Shown here: positions 1 to 11,024 of the stretch, in pieces
Numbering within the stretch: the first letter of the stretch is position 1
How the letters are laid out: each line of letters starts with the position of its first letter
From: Phellopilus nigrolimitatus
Taxonomy: Eukaryota > Basidiomycota > Agaricomycetes > Hymenochaetales > Hymenochaetaceae
Assembly (NCBI GenBank): GCA_021029095.1
Contig: JAJOHG010000080.1
Span: 1-64,000 of the forward strand
Direction: 5' to 3'
Length of the DNA: 64,000 bases
Notes under the pieces: generated by a model
Databases searched by the model: none
What the model was told of the DNA's origin: nothing
What the model saw: only the letters and a program-made list of their open reading frames with translations
Position numbers and translations under genes: made by a program

Positions 1-959
1 ATTTCGCAAACGGCCTTGCACCGACATTCACGTTTTTCTAGGATGGGCAATCAAGGTTTTTGAAATCGACCTTCGTCAAAGGCGCTCGGAGAAGATATAC
101 GATCACCAACTGAACGCTGAGCCTCTCATGCAGCCGCGTACTTTACGCTTGGGGGGCGACGATTTATACTTGGAAGGCGACCACATTGTCCTCGTCGACT
201 GCGAGAAGAACCTCATCTTTTTAAACTGGAAATCGTCTTGTTGCACGAATCTTACATGCGTGAGCTTCGCCGCCAACAGCGACTAGCCCTCTTTCTCATT
301 TCTAAACACACCAGGATGCTGATATAGAAGCAAGCCAACTAGTCCCGGGGTTTCTGTTTACCGTCCACGATAAGCCCGGAAGCTCTATCCTGCGAGTAAC
401 GGATGTCCATCAGGCACTTGAAGCTGCATCTGGACAGGAAAGACCACCGCCGACCATCGACATGGATACCTTACCAGCTGTAAGAGCCGCAGACCTTCGA
501 TTTGATAACCGTGACCTGTACACATTCGACATGCAGGCAGTTAATGCATTCTGGAGACAGGAGGAAAATATTGATATATACCTCCACGCATCTCTCGCTA
601 GCGATCATGGTTTTAGCGCAATAGTTCTGCGCTATTCCTTCACACCATCGACTCGGACATTCGAGTATAAATGCACAGCATCACTTCTTCTTGGTGACGA
701 CGAACCTCTGCCTGAAATAGTTACATCTCTGCCCGGAATAGTTTCATCTCGATCTGGACGACTTCTTGTTGTGTGGTCACAGGTACTAGACGGGTTTGAC
801 GTGCATCGGATACTTCGAGATAAGCCAAAATACGAGCTGCGTCATAGGGTGTTGCCTCGCGAAATCGTTTGTTACGGAATGGATCCATACAGCGGTGCTA
901 TTTTCTGGTCGGAGATGCGTTTGTCGTCGACCGAAGTGAGGATCTCGTATTTTGACTAG
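1..959 (+). CDS. F-box family protein, 3' part (copy A, partial)
   Basis: This is the left-edge, 5'-truncated member of the array and the only one on the plus strand. What remains matches exons 3 and 4 of the family. Exon 3 runs from an acceptor near position 42 to 259 and carries a FEIDLRQRRSEKIYDH-type segment and FLNWKSSCC. A GT-AG intron covers 260-314. Exon 4 is 315-959, in frame, and ends with the family signature YGMDPYSG then VRISYFD and a stop. The F-box itself and exon 2 lie outside the window. At the exon 3 acceptor there is one extra G compared with the other copies (GATGGGC instead of GATGGC). That shifts the frame unless the missing upstream donor compensates. Probable role: substrate-receptor half of an SCF ubiquitin-ligase adaptor, inferred from the full-length paralogues. 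Confidence 0.75.
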
Positions 960-2765
960 GTGAAAGTAATTGTCCGTGTGACACTTTTGTTTCGTCGCCA
1001 CGCCATCCGTTTTTGTTTTGCGTCCTGACAGACAAGGAGGGTTATAATGTTTTACTCACCGTAGAGTGTATGTAACCTTCGCCATCAACCTATGTACCGT
1101 CTTTGTCTTTCAGCATTTCAGTTCTACACCACGTGTCTGGAGATCACCATGTTTTCTCCAACATATGTTTTCCTTGCTTCTCCTTGCGCTCTCGAGCGAG
1201 CGGCTCTCTGGCGTCCTGTTTCCTGTCTTCCTGCATGATGTTTTCGCACGACTCTCATTGTAAATACTCCTTGGTTGACATTTCTTGCAAACGAGCTACA
1301 CGCGACCGAGCCGGCCTTTGCGGGCCCAGATTTCGCGGGGTGCGCGCTGGAGTCTGTTCGGCAGGCTTTCCCAGTTCGGGCACGATCCCATCCTTACAAG
1401 CTCTCGACGATGCGTGCTTTTTGGTTCTCAGCTCGAGCGCTGCGTCACGGCACAATAGACAATAGGCAGACAAGCACAGGTTCTCGGCCAACGGAGCCAA
1501 CGATTTCTTTCTTTCTTGATTTTTGCAAATTACCGTACAGGAGCGGAACTGCTTCGGATTCTATGTACATGTAACATGTATGTATGTAGTCCGCCCACTA
1601 AATAACATGATCTGCAGAGAGCGGTTCTGTGTCAGCGACGCACGCGCAGTGAAAACCCGAAGACGCGGCGCGCTCACCGGCCTCTGTCTCTGCATGCTGC
1701 GCTGCCCACCGCACGAGGCCGTATCAAACACCCTCCTCCCAGCGATTCGGAGACACGTCGTTTGCGAAAAGCGACGTCGGCCTTGCGCGCGGCGACGGGC
1801 GTGGCGCTGCGAGGTGCCTCCGGGGCGGCGGGGTGTGCGTCGGCATTGTGCTGCGCCATGCGCCGGGCGGAGGCACCTGCGCGCGCGCGCTCGCGCTCGC
1901 GCGCTCGCGCTCGCGCGGAAAGGCGGTGCGCTCCGGGAGCGAGGACGCCCGCGCCGGCGCGCACGCGCAGGCCTTTCGAGACGGCGCGGCGGCTCGCCAG
2001 GCAGATAGACATGGACAGCGCGGCCTCCGCCAGCGGAGCGGACGTTTTCGTTTGCGGTTTGCAAGTAGTGTCGTACGCAGTGCGCGGGCGGGACTGCGTT
2101 TGGATCTATGGACCCGTCCACCCCACCCCACCGAACAATCGGAGCTGCAGAAAGGCGGCGTCAGCGCCGAGGGTGAAATCGTGTACGTACCCACTGAGAC
2201 GCCCGCGAAGGACGCGAGCTGTTGTGGAAGCAAAGTATAGAGGGAGTCTCAAACGGGCGATGCTCGCCCATAGATACACGCATGCAACCTCCGCCTCCTC
2301 TGATTCCGGCAGTCGGCGGTGCCTCAGTTTTCGTCTTCAGCACTGTGCATACTTCGACCACGCGCTTCTTCGCTGGAAGTACTTCTTGCACTTCAGTTTG
2401 CTTCGAGGATCCCTGCGCGTCGTCCAGTGCATAGGTCGGCCATGGCGCCTTCTCCGGAGCCTTGCGAGGCGTTGCGCCGTACTGTATTGCGTGTATCGCG
2501 CCGAGCTTCGAAGAACCGTCTGGCACGCCATCGCGGGAGTTCCCAGTTGTGATAGTATCTTCAATTTGGTTCGAAGTTGGTATATGAAATGCCGTATGCT
2601 GCGTATTGCACGCTGCCACGGGCACGCGTACTTGCTTCCTCTCGAGACGTCCTGGCTTTCCCCAAGTGCAGAAGTGCCGAGCGCATACCAGCTTCAGTTG
2701 ACGGACGGACTCCGCCGTGGTTGCCCCACCTTTTTCCAATTGCAGAACCGCCGAAGCACCATTAA
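960..2765. repeat. Left arm of a large inverted repeat (F-box 3' flank plus GC-rich block)
   Basis: No gene is supported here. Reading the reverse complement, about 1080-1400 matches the 3' flanks of the F-box genes at 6.6-6.9 and 10.6-10.9 kb. About 1500-2760 matches the GC-rich block seen in plus orientation at about 4.9-5.9 kb, and in part at 9.7-10.5 and 12.9-14.2 kb. Long open frames on both strands (for example 1762-3015) come from the high GC content and are not conserved as proteins between copies. Positions 1885-1925 are an almost pure CG/CTCG simple-sequence stretch. Confidence 0.7.
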
Positions 2766-2979
2766 TTACATAAACTTAGGGCCCAGAGCGGCCCGTTGGA
2801 CTGACACGTGGAGCCTGGACATACACATGCCGACCCCTTCCCAGCGCGAAGGGCGACTGCTTGCACGGAGGAGGACGGTCCAGAACGCGTTCCCAGACCG
2901 CCCGGCCGTCATGAGCGAGCCAGCTGAAAAGGCGACGCCGTACGCCTCTCCCATCGATCGCCTCCTCATCGCCTCCTCG

Positions 2980-3008
2980 CCGTCCGTCCGTCCGTCCGTC
3001 CGTCCGTC
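2980..3008. repeat. (CCGT)n microsatellite in a promoter
   Basis: An uninterrupted tetranucleotide run of about seven CCGT units ends about 50 bp before the phosphatase start codon. Length variation here could change the promoter or 5' leader. That consequence is inference. Confidence 0.85.
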
Positions 3009-3059
3009 GACATAGCATAAACACAAAACCCGCCTTACAAACACACCCAACCCCCGAGC

Positions 3060-3830
3060 ATGCTCCGCGCCGACGCGTTCCCGCCCGACGTCTGGGCCGC
3101 GCTCTGCACGCCCATGCACGAGATCCTGCCCGCGGGAAGCAGCCCGCGCGGCGCCGGCGGCGCGCTCTTCCTCGGCTCGTGGACCGCCGCCGTCGACCCA
3201 GAACTCCTCGCGCGCCACGCCGTCCGCGCCATCGTCGAGTGCCACGACTCGCCCTGGGGCACCTGCGAATCTTCTCTCGTCGGCAGCAGCAGCAGCAGCT
3301 CGCCCGCACCTGCTCCTGCTTTGTCGCCGACGCAGCCGCCAAGCCTCGCGCGCTCGCCGACGTCGTCCGCGCTCGTAGGGGTCGCGGAGCGCCGCCGCCG
3401 CTCCCGCGCACCATGTCCGCCTGCGGACGCGGGGGCCCACGGATACGGCAGCGGGGAGGCGCGATCGGGCCGCTTCAAGGTCGCGCTCGCGGACAGCGCC
3501 GCGCCGGACGCGCTGCGCCCGCACCTCGACGGCGCCGTGCGCTTCATCCGCGAGCGCCTCGCGCGCGGCGAGAACGTGCTCGTGCACTGCCAGCAGGTGC
3601 GTCCGCGCCTTCTCCCGTTCTCTCTCCTTCCCTCCCGTTGTTCTCCTGTGTAAGATTGTGCTGATGGAGGGCGGGCGCAGGGCATCTCGCGCTCGCCGGC
3701 GATCGTGCTCGCGTACCTGATGCGCGAGCGCGCGCTCTCGTACGACGCGGCCCTCCAGCTCGTCCTCGCGCGCCGGCGCTGCGTCAAGCCGAACGCCGGC
3801 TTCGAGCGCACCCTGCGCGGATGGAAGTGA
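3060..3830 (+). CDS. Dual-specificity protein phosphatase
   Basis: Predicted 228-aa cysteine phosphatase in two exons (3060-3596 and 3681-3830) with a phase-0 GT-AG intron placed inside the catalytic loop. Splicing rebuilds the CX5R signature HCQQGISRS. The cysteine is the nucleophile and the arginine binds phosphate. Upstream is the usual dual-specificity segment ADSAAPDALRPHLDGAVRFI, and downstream is the helix around AYLMRERALSYDAALQLV, ending CVKPNAGFERTLRGWK. The family normally has a compact core. Here about 60 low-complexity Ser/Pro/Arg residues (about 76-135, including a poly-Ser run encoded by AGC repeats) separate the first beta strands from the core, so a small unrecognised intron is possible. 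Expected reaction: dephosphorylation of Ser/Thr and Tyr residues; the substrate is unknown. Fragments of paralogues at 4.8 and 26.5 kb show that the locus was duplicated. Confidence 0.85.
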
Positions 3831-4032
3831 GCCCCCGCGCCGGTGGACTTTGTATTTATGGTGTGTACACGTAGGGGGGATGTATGGGATGTGCTGGCGC
3901 ACGCGGGATCGGGTCTTGTACATGTACATGTTTTTCTTATTTTGTTTGTGCTTTTTTTTGTGAAAATGCATTTGTATTTTTGGGCAACTCGACCCGTGCC
4001 TGCTCTCTCACGCATGCACCCACACTAACCGG

Positions 4033-4040
4033 TGACGTCA
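4033..4040. promoter_or_regulatory. CRE-like palindrome TGACGTCA
   Basis: A perfect ATF/CREB-type octamer in the context GGTGACGTCACTCGCAGTGA lies 71 bp before the start of the small gene at 4111. The same context is conserved before the homologous starts at 16827 and 26911, while the surrounding sequence has drifted. Confidence 0.6.
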
Positions 4041-4110
4041 CTCGCAGTGATTGCGCAAATACATATGACACCTATCGTATCTAACCCAACCCATCCTTAC
4101 TCGCAACAGC

Positions 4111-4440
4111 ATGGCCCCGCAGGGCTCCATCGGCGACACCGCGCTCCCTGCATCCGCGGCGCGCAAGGCCGACGAGGGCGCGCGGAGCGACCCCGGCGGC
4201 GAGACACTCGCAGTCCCGCTTCCCTCAGGCGGGCGCGCGTTCCTGAATCGTCTCCCTTTTCTTTCCCTGCTCGCAACCCCACCTCGGCCTAGCCGAGCTT
4301 CATCGGCGCCACACGCCAGTCGCCGCGCTCCCCGCGTCCGCCGGCGCGCAAGGCGGACGGGGACGCGCACGCGTGCGCCGAGGCGCGGCGCGACACCGCC
4401 GTGCTGGTGAATCGTAGTTTTGGGCGGCAGAGTTTGATAT
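4111..4440 (+). pseudogene. Degenerate copies of an unknown small gene (two fragments in a row)
   Basis: The start MAPQGSIGDTALPASAARKADEG aligns with the complete copy at 26911 (MAQQTFIGDTPVDALPASAT...). It diverges after about 23 codons and runs into unrelated GC-rich frame. A second overlapping remnant follows at about 4289-4440 and again contains an LPASA-RKAD-like stretch. The family has no domain I recognise; it is small, hydrophilic and alanine-rich. The promoter with the TGACGTCA motif is preserved, so transcription is possible. The protein is probably not intact. Confidence 0.5.
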
Positions 4441-7048
4441 GATGGAGCTTGGCGGGGCAGGGCAGGGCGAACGCGCCGCTTCTTCGGCTTTTCGCTGCGA
4501 GCTCGGCGCTGACACACGCCGCTTTTTCTGCAGATCCTGTTGTCCTGTTGTCTAGTGGGCGGGTACGTACGTGTACATGTACATGTAGAAATCCAAAGCA
4601 GACCGTGCACCGTGTATGTACGGTGACTTGTGAATCGAAAAAACAATCATTTCGCTCCGCTGACCGAGGACGCGCTATCCGTGCTTGTCTGCCTGTCGAG
4701 CCGTGACGCAGCGCTCGAGCTGAGAACCTGAGCGTGCTCCCCGCGCGTGTCCCTACTCTCGCGAGCAGGCCCCACGGCGAGTCGTGGCACTCGACGATCG
4801 CGAGCAGCTCGGGGTCGACGGCGGCGGTCCAGGAGCCGAGGAAGAGCGCGCCGGCGCCGGCGCACGGGCTGCCCGCGGGCATGATCTCGTGCATCGGCGT
4901 GCAGAGCGCGGCCCAACGCAAGACTTTGGAGAAGGCGCCACGGCCGACTTATGTGCGCTGCACGACACGCCGGGATCCCCGGAAGCAAAACTGGAATGCA
5001 AGGAGCGCTGCCAGCGAAGACGCGCGCGGTTCGGATATGCACAGAGTGCTGATGCGGAAAACCGAGGCGCCGCCAACTGCCGGAGTCAGAGGAGGCGGGG
5101 GTTGCATGCGTGTATCTGCATGTGAGCATCTAATGTATGATGCTGGACCCGTCCTTGAGACTGCCCCGCTCCTTCAGACTCCTTTATATTTCGCTTCCAC
5201 AACAACTCGCGTCCTTCCCTGGCGTCTCAGCGGGTAAGTTCACGATTTAACCCTCGGTGCTGACGCCGCTTCCTGCAGCTCTTGTCGTCCGGTGGGGTGA
5301 GTGCTTCGATATCCAACGCAGTCCGCGCACCGTGTACGACACTACCTGCAAATCGCAGACTAAATCGTGCGCTCCGCTGGCGGACGCCGCGCTGTCCGTG
5401 TCTATCCGCCTGGCGAGCCACAGCGTCCCGAAAACCTGCGCGTGCGCGCCGCTGCGGGTGTGCTGGCTCCCGGAGGGTCGGAGATGCCTCCGCCCGGCGC
5501 ATAGCGCAGCAGTACCGACGCACACTCTGCCGCCCCGGAGATGCGCAGCGCGCGCAGGCACCTCGCCGCGCGCCCCGCGTCCGCCACCCCCAAGGCCGAC
5601 ATCGCCCATCGCAAACGACGTGTTGCTGAATCGTTAGGAGGATGTGGTGTTTGATACGGCCTGGTGCGGTGGGCAGCGCAGCATACAGAGACAGAGGCCG
5701 GTGAGCGCGCCGCTTTTTCGGATTTGCGCTGCGAATTCGGCGCTGACACACGCCGCTTTCTGCAGATCATGTTATTTAGTAGGCGGGGATACATACATGT
5801 TACATGTACATGTAGAATCCGAAGCAGTCCGCTCCTGTACGGTATTTTGCAAAAAAAAAAATCAAGAAAGAAATCATTGACTCCGTTGACCGAAAACCGT
5901 GCCTGTCTGCCTATTGTGCCGTGACGCAGCGCTCGAGCTCGAGTTGAGAACCAGAGTGCGCTCCCCATCGCGTGTCCGAGCGGGCGCTCGCACAGTTCAT
6001 CGCACGGCACATCAGTACTCTGGCACACACGCCGCTGCCCCGGAGGCCCGCTGCGCCGTCCGCGCAGCCTACGCGTGCGCCCGGAAGCCCCGCCGCCGTG
6101 CGAGCGCGCGCGCGGCAGGCGCCCGCGTCTGTTTGCCATGCAGCCAGCCGTTCTTTTTCTTCCGCTTTTATACGGCTTCGCTGCGCAGCATCTTTTAGCT
6201 AGCGCGTTGCTGGAGGAAACGCAAATTTGTTTTGGGAGGGTGGGGGGTTAGAATTCGATACGGCCGGGCGCGGCGGGCAGGGAAACGCGCAATCTCAGGC
6301 CGGTGAGTGCACCGCTTCTTCTTCTGTTTCTCGCTGTGCGCTCGGCGACGACGCCGCGTTCTGCAGATCCTGCCATTTAGCGAGTGGGTTACATACATGT
6401 AGAATCCAAAGAAGACCGCGCACCGTGTACGGAATCCGCGAATAGAAAAAAAAGTCCGTTCTTCCCATTGACCAAGACGCGCTTTCCATATCATCCATGT
6501 CTTGCGTTGCGGCGCATTGTTGGTGCCAAACAAGTCCCCGCGCCGTCCTCGCAGCCCGCGCGAGCCTCAGCACCGTCCCCCTCCCGTACCTGTACGTAAT
6601 TCTAAGCTCGCCTGACCCATTTGAGAGACGCTTCTAAAGTTTGGCCCGTACGTACCGTCGAGTGTTTGAGAGGATGGAATCGTGCCCGAACTGGGAAAGC
6701 CTGCCGAACAGATTCCAGCGCGCACCCCGCGCAATCTGGGCCAGCAAAGGCCCGGCTCGAGCGCCTGTGCGGTCGCGTGTAGCTCGTTTACAATAAATGT
6801 AAACCGAGGAGTATCTACAATGAGAGTCGTGCGAAAACTTCATGCCAGAGAGAGCTCGGAAGCACAAGGAGAAGCAAGGAAAACATATATTGGAGAAAAC
6901 ATGGTGATCTTCAGACACAAGATGCGAAGGTTACATACACTTTAGGACGAGTACGACGATATAAACCACGTTGTTTGTCAGGACGCTAAAGAAAAAGAAA
7001 CGGATCGCGTGGCAACGAAACAAAAGTGACACGGGCGATAACTCCCAA
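4441..7048. repeat. Right arm of the inverted repeat with phosphatase and small-gene fragments
   Basis: No intact gene is supported. The stretch is a mosaic. The 3' exon-intron unit of the small gene, with branch-point-like CTGAC and acceptor TGCAG followed by ATC.TGTT, occurs near 4480-4540, 5700-5770 and 6300-6370. An inverted phosphatase 5' fragment lies at 4760-4921. The block 4.9-5.9 kb is the reverse complement of the left arm at 1.5-2.76 kb. Sequence at 6.64-6.95 kb is the F-box 3'-flank repeat. Confidence 0.65.
4760..4921 (-). pseudogene. 5' fragment of a dual-specificity phosphatase gene
   Basis: On the minus strand this encodes RWAALCTPMHEIMPAGSP then LFLGSWTAAVDPELLAIVEC and HDSPWG. 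It parallels residues about 11-64 of the intact phosphatase at 3060, in opposite orientation. The fragment stops before the low-complexity insert and the catalytic loop and continues into repeat DNA, so no active phosphatase can be made from it. Confidence 0.75.
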
Positions 7049-8654
7049 CTAATCGAAATACGAGATCCTCACTTCTTGTGAATTGCTCGACGACGACGAA
7101 CCCGTTTCCATCCAGAGAATAGCACCGGTGTATGGATCCATTCCGTAACAATGGATTCCGTCAGGAAACACCTTACGACATGACATGTCATTTGGCCCGT
7201 CTCGAAATATCCGATGTATGTCAGATCCGTAAAGTCCCTGATACCCCGGAACAGCAATTCGCCCGGTCTGAGATGAAACCGTTCCAATCCGAAAGTTTTC
7301 GCCATCAAGATGAAGTGGTGCTGTGTACTTATACTCGAATGTCCGTGTCTGAGGTGTGAAGGAATAGGGTAGAGCCATTATGCTAGAACCATGATCTCCA
7401 GCGAAAAACGCGAAGAGGCATATATTAATATTGCTCTCCTGTCTCCAGAATGCATTAAATGCATGCATTTCGAATGCGTATGGGTGACAGCTGCTGAGCT
7501 GGAGGTCTGTTTCTGTTACAGCTGGTGAAGTACTCATGTGGGTGGTCGGCAATGGTCTCTCCTGTCCAGACACAGCTTCGAGAGCCTGATGGACGTCCGT
7601 CACTCGCAGTATAAAGTTTCCGGCTTGACGATGGAAGGTAAACAAAAACCCCCGGACTAGTTCACTTGCTTCTATGATTCCATTCTAATGTGTTTAGAAA
7701 TGAGAAACAGGGCTAGTTGCTGATGGCGGAGAAGCTCACGGATTTAAGATTTGCGCAACAAGACGATTTCCAGTTTATAGAGCAAATTGTTTTTGCGAAG
7801 CAGATGAAGACGATGTGATTGCCTTGTAAGTATAAATCATGCCGTTCCATGGAATAATCAATGTTCAGTTGGTGATCGAATATCTTCTCCGAGCGCCTTC
7901 GACGAAGGTCGATTTCAAAAACCTTGATTGCCATCCTAAAAAACGTAAATGTCGGTGCAAGGCTATTTGCGAAATGAATGAGAAGAAGAAAAAAAAAACA
8001 GACAATCCACTATATATTTTCCAATCAGTCTCAATCGTGGCAACTCTCAGGACGTTGTCCGCGATACGGTCTACACCATATGCCCACAGCCTCCGAGACC
8101 CTGAACTGGGGCAGTCTGGGTCTGGATATAGCCAGATCTTCTCGCCATTGGATACTTCAAGTAATTGCAAGTAGCCGTCCAGGACGTATGCGCGTGTTGT
8201 CCATTCGACCAGCAAATAGTCGCCTCCCGGCACGAGAGATGCTTTTTTGACGACCCGCGCAGGCTTTCTTACCGGATCATTAACGATGACTTTGATTTCG
8301 CGTGTGGCCTTTGGAGAAGGCGAGTTCCAGTTCCTGCTTCCGCGCACGGCACGAACGACCAGCGACTTAAGGCCGATGAAGCCAAGCGACACGATCGAGA
8401 CGTGCGGAGGAAAGTTGGGTGCGCATTCGTTGGGAAGACTACGTAAGTGGGCCAGCCAAAGGTACCGGGTCGCAGCTACATCTCGCAGGACTCTGCACAT
8501 CTGTAAATGACATTTAGTCCTGCTGGCTGGCGGACAGATAGCCATCGTAACGCGCCATCTCGACCCGCAGCACATCCTCCACACCGCAAAGACCGAGTAC
8601 TCTCAGCAACACGTCCGCGGGGAGGTCGACGAGCCTCGTTTGCTTCGCTGTCAT
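7049..8654 (-). CDS. F-box family protein (copy B)
   Basis: Four exons give 475 aa: 8556-8654, 8004-8500, 7740-7935 and 7049-7684. Exon 1 encodes the F-box core LPADVLLRVLGLCGVEDVLR. The motif continues over the splice site into CRVLRDVAATRYLWL, the usual Skp1-binding region. The rest resembles the beta-propeller-like substrate part of basidiomycete F-box proteins, with repeated GDYLLVEW- and GEKIWLYPDPD-type blades, and ends in VRISYFD. The first intron begins GC (ATG|GCGCGT) instead of the GT of most copies. Introns 2 and 3 have GTCTGT and GTGAGC donors, and all phases agree with the paralogues. The upstream divergent neighbour is a truncated oxygenase-like relic at 9.3 kb. Probable role: SCF ubiquitin-ligase adaptor; target unknown. 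Confidence 0.85.
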
Positions 8655-8773
8655 TTTGGAGGAGGAGGTGCTGCAGAACATTTAAAAAAGGATTCGAGCG
8701 AGTTACGTAGCACAGAAGTTGGTCGAGGTCCAACGTCTGCAACAAGACGTGTAACTTACTTCCAAAAGTATAT

Positions 8774-9238
8774 TGGATGACTTCCCGTAGGAAATTTAGG
8801 ACACCTTTAGGACGTTTGAACGACCTAAACGACCGGTTAAAGTCGGTCCGAGGACCCTCGCCGAGTTTTCGGTCGAGGTTGGGACGTCGTAAACTCGACG
8901 ATATCTAGACAAGGGGGTCGAACCCCCTTCCCAGACCTAAAACCTCTGCTTTCGCGTCCTAAAAGACCCTGAATAGGGTCTTCCTATCTCCTTATGGTAA
9001 CATATGTCGAAATAGAATTCTGTTCTTTACATGGTGGTTCTCAAATAGGATCCTCGCCTCTTGTTACTCATGCCTTTTACAGATTGTTACGTAATGTTTC
9101 TCATGATCTAGGTAGACTACCTTTCTAGCTCAAAATTCGCGTTACGGTTTAGACAACCTATCCAAAACGAGTTCCGAGCGGAGTTAGAAATATTTAGGAT
9201 AGCTCTACCTGACCTAAATTCCTACGGGAAGTCATCCA
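8774..9238. mobile_element. MITE-like element with terminal inverted repeats
   Basis: This 465-bp, non-coding, AT-richer segment is bounded by TGGATGACTTCCCGTAGGAA at the left and its reverse complement at the right. The match continues through TTTAGG with one inserted A. Inside are two perfect hairpins: AAGGGGG-CCCCCTT near 8905-8925 and AAGACCCT-AGGGTCTT near 8962-8982. The element lies in the divergent promoter interval between F-box copy B and the oxygenase relic and is absent from the equivalent intervals at 19.3-20.0 and 29.3-29.5 kb. No transposase is encoded. No target-site duplication was established. Confidence 0.65.
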
Positions 9239-9299
9239 TTAATTACCTTGTTTGCTCGTCCACAAATTATGTAAGAGATAGAAATTCTCGGAATTTGCA

Positions 9300-9706
9300 G
9301 AACGCGTCCTTGTCCTCGACGCGACTACCATTTGTGCTACCACCAGGTTTAATTTTGACGAAGATTACGACGGCAGCTCGAGGCCTAGCCGTCCTGAAAG
9401 ACCAGGCGCGACAAAAGCGCAATTGGAATTTCTCAGGACCGTCCCGTCTTAATCCACCGGGACTGTCTCGGTTTCCTCAAACAATCTCATTCTGTTTTAC
9501 GGGAAGAGCAAGGACGCGCGGTGAGAATCATTCTCATCCATCAAGGCTGAGCTTTCTCAGCTCAGTAGGTGGTTTCTTTCATTATATATCTCATCTCTGG
9601 AAAGGGCATTCGCAATAAGCCGCGTCCAGAAAGTCCTGTGAGAGAGCCGAACAGCGCCTTCGGCCACCTGGTTGTCGTCCTGCCGTCGTAGGACGAAGGT
9701 GCTCAG
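9300..9706 (+). pseudogene. Truncated relic of the 2OG-oxygenase-like gene
   Basis: Nucleotide similarity to the intact gene at 20030 begins in the leader. The start codon has become AGG (9345-9347). Exon 1 is partly kept, including a segment close to AQLEFLRT and the donor region after GGACGCGCG. Almost all of exon 2 is missing; only its last bases and the second donor region remain near 9545-9580. Exon 3 breaks off after GACGAAGGTGCTCAG, with a TAG at 9689-9691. At 9707 the sequence joins unrelated repeat DNA, which marks a rearrangement breakpoint. It is non-functional, but it shows that F-box copy B once had the same divergent partner as copies E and G. Confidence 0.8.
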
Positions 9707-11024
9707 TTCTCTGTAGAACAGGGCGGTTTGGGCCCGGCATTATATAGTGAATGGTGCCTCGTCAGTCTGTAAGTGGGGCAACTAACAACAACCGCACCAG
9801 GGACCAGCGCGCCTTCAACTGAGTCCGGCCTGCGCTCAGCACTCCTGCATCTGCAATCGGGAAAAGCGGGCAAGAAGCAAGTTCGCGTGCCCACACGACA
9901 TCTCATATACCAACTTCGAACCCAATTCAAACTACTAGCTGTAGTGTCGGCCCCGCGACGCCTTCTCACAACTGAGATCTCCCGCGACGGTGGCTGAGCA
10001 GACACCGCCAGACGGTCCTCTGAAGCTCGGCGCGATACACTCAATACAGTTCTACGCCTCGCGTCGGAGACAAATCGAAGTGCGGTGAGTACTATGTACT
10101 AGCAGCAAAGAAGCGCGTGGCCGGAATATGCACAATGCTGACTGGAATAGCCGAGGCGCCGCCAACTGCCGGAAGCAAAGGCGGCGGGGGCTGCGTTCCT
10201 GCGTCTGCGAGCGAGTATCTTCTGTATGTTGCTGCACCCGTCCTTGAGACAGCCTCGCTCCTTCAGACTCCCTTTATAATTCGCTTCCACAGCAGCTCGC
10301 ACCCTTTCCGGGCATCTCAGTGAATAAATACACGATTAAGCTCTCGGTGCTGACGTGGCTTTCCGCAGCCCCTGTTATATAGTGGGCGGGTGCATAGCCA
10401 TCCAAAGCAGTCCGCGCACCGTGTACGATATCCACGAACCGGAAAAGAAACCGTTCTTCTTGTTGACTGAGACGCGCGTTCCGTATCATCCATGTCTTGC
10501 ATTGCGGCGCATTGTTGGTGCCGAAGCATCCTCGCCGCTCGCGTGGGAGCCTCAGCGCCATCCCCCACCCGTATATGTACGTAATTCTCAGCTCGCCGCA
10601 AGAAGCGTGCACCGTCGAGTGTTTGTGAGGCGGATATAATGCCCGAACTAGGAAACCCTACCCAACAGACCTTAGCGCGCACCCGCGAAATCTGGGCCAG
10701 CAAAAACCCGGCTCGAGCGCCTGAGCGGTCGCGTGTAGCTCGTTTGCAAGAAATGTCAACCGAGGAGTATTTACAATGAAAGTCGTGCGAAAACTCCATG
10801 CAGGAAGACAGGAAGCAACACAAGAGAGCGCTCGAGAGTGCAAGGAGAAGCAAGGAAAACCTATATTGGAGAAAACTTGATGATCTTTAGAGACAAGATG
10901 CGAAGGTTACATACACTTTAGGACGAGTAAGACGATATAAACCACGTTGTCTGTCAGGACACTAAACAAAAAGAAACAGATTGCGTGGCAACGAAACAAA
11001 AGTGACACGGGCAATGACTCCCAG
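9707..11024. repeat. GC-rich repeat block and F-box 3'-flank repeat
   Basis: No gene is supported. Positions 9740-10500 repeat the block found at about 4.9-5.6 (plus), 12.9-13.7 (plus) and 1.9-2.76 kb (minus). It includes a TATA-like CCTTTATAATTCGCTTCCAC and an intron-like CTGAC...GCAG boundary. Positions 10600-10920 are the conserved 3' flank of the F-box genes. Confidence 0.65.

Noticed and set aside
1762..3971. Very long open frames on both strands (417 codons at 1762-3015 plus; 401 codons at 2766-3971 minus)
   Set aside because: They lie in a GC-rich inverted repeat and overlap the real phosphatase. They are Arg/Ala/Ser-rich, and the homologous repeat copies do not keep the frame.
8900..8940. 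tRNA-like GGGGGTCGAACCCCC stretch
   Set aside because: It is just a simple hairpin inside the inverted-repeat element. No acceptor stem, D-arm or anticodon arm can be built around it.
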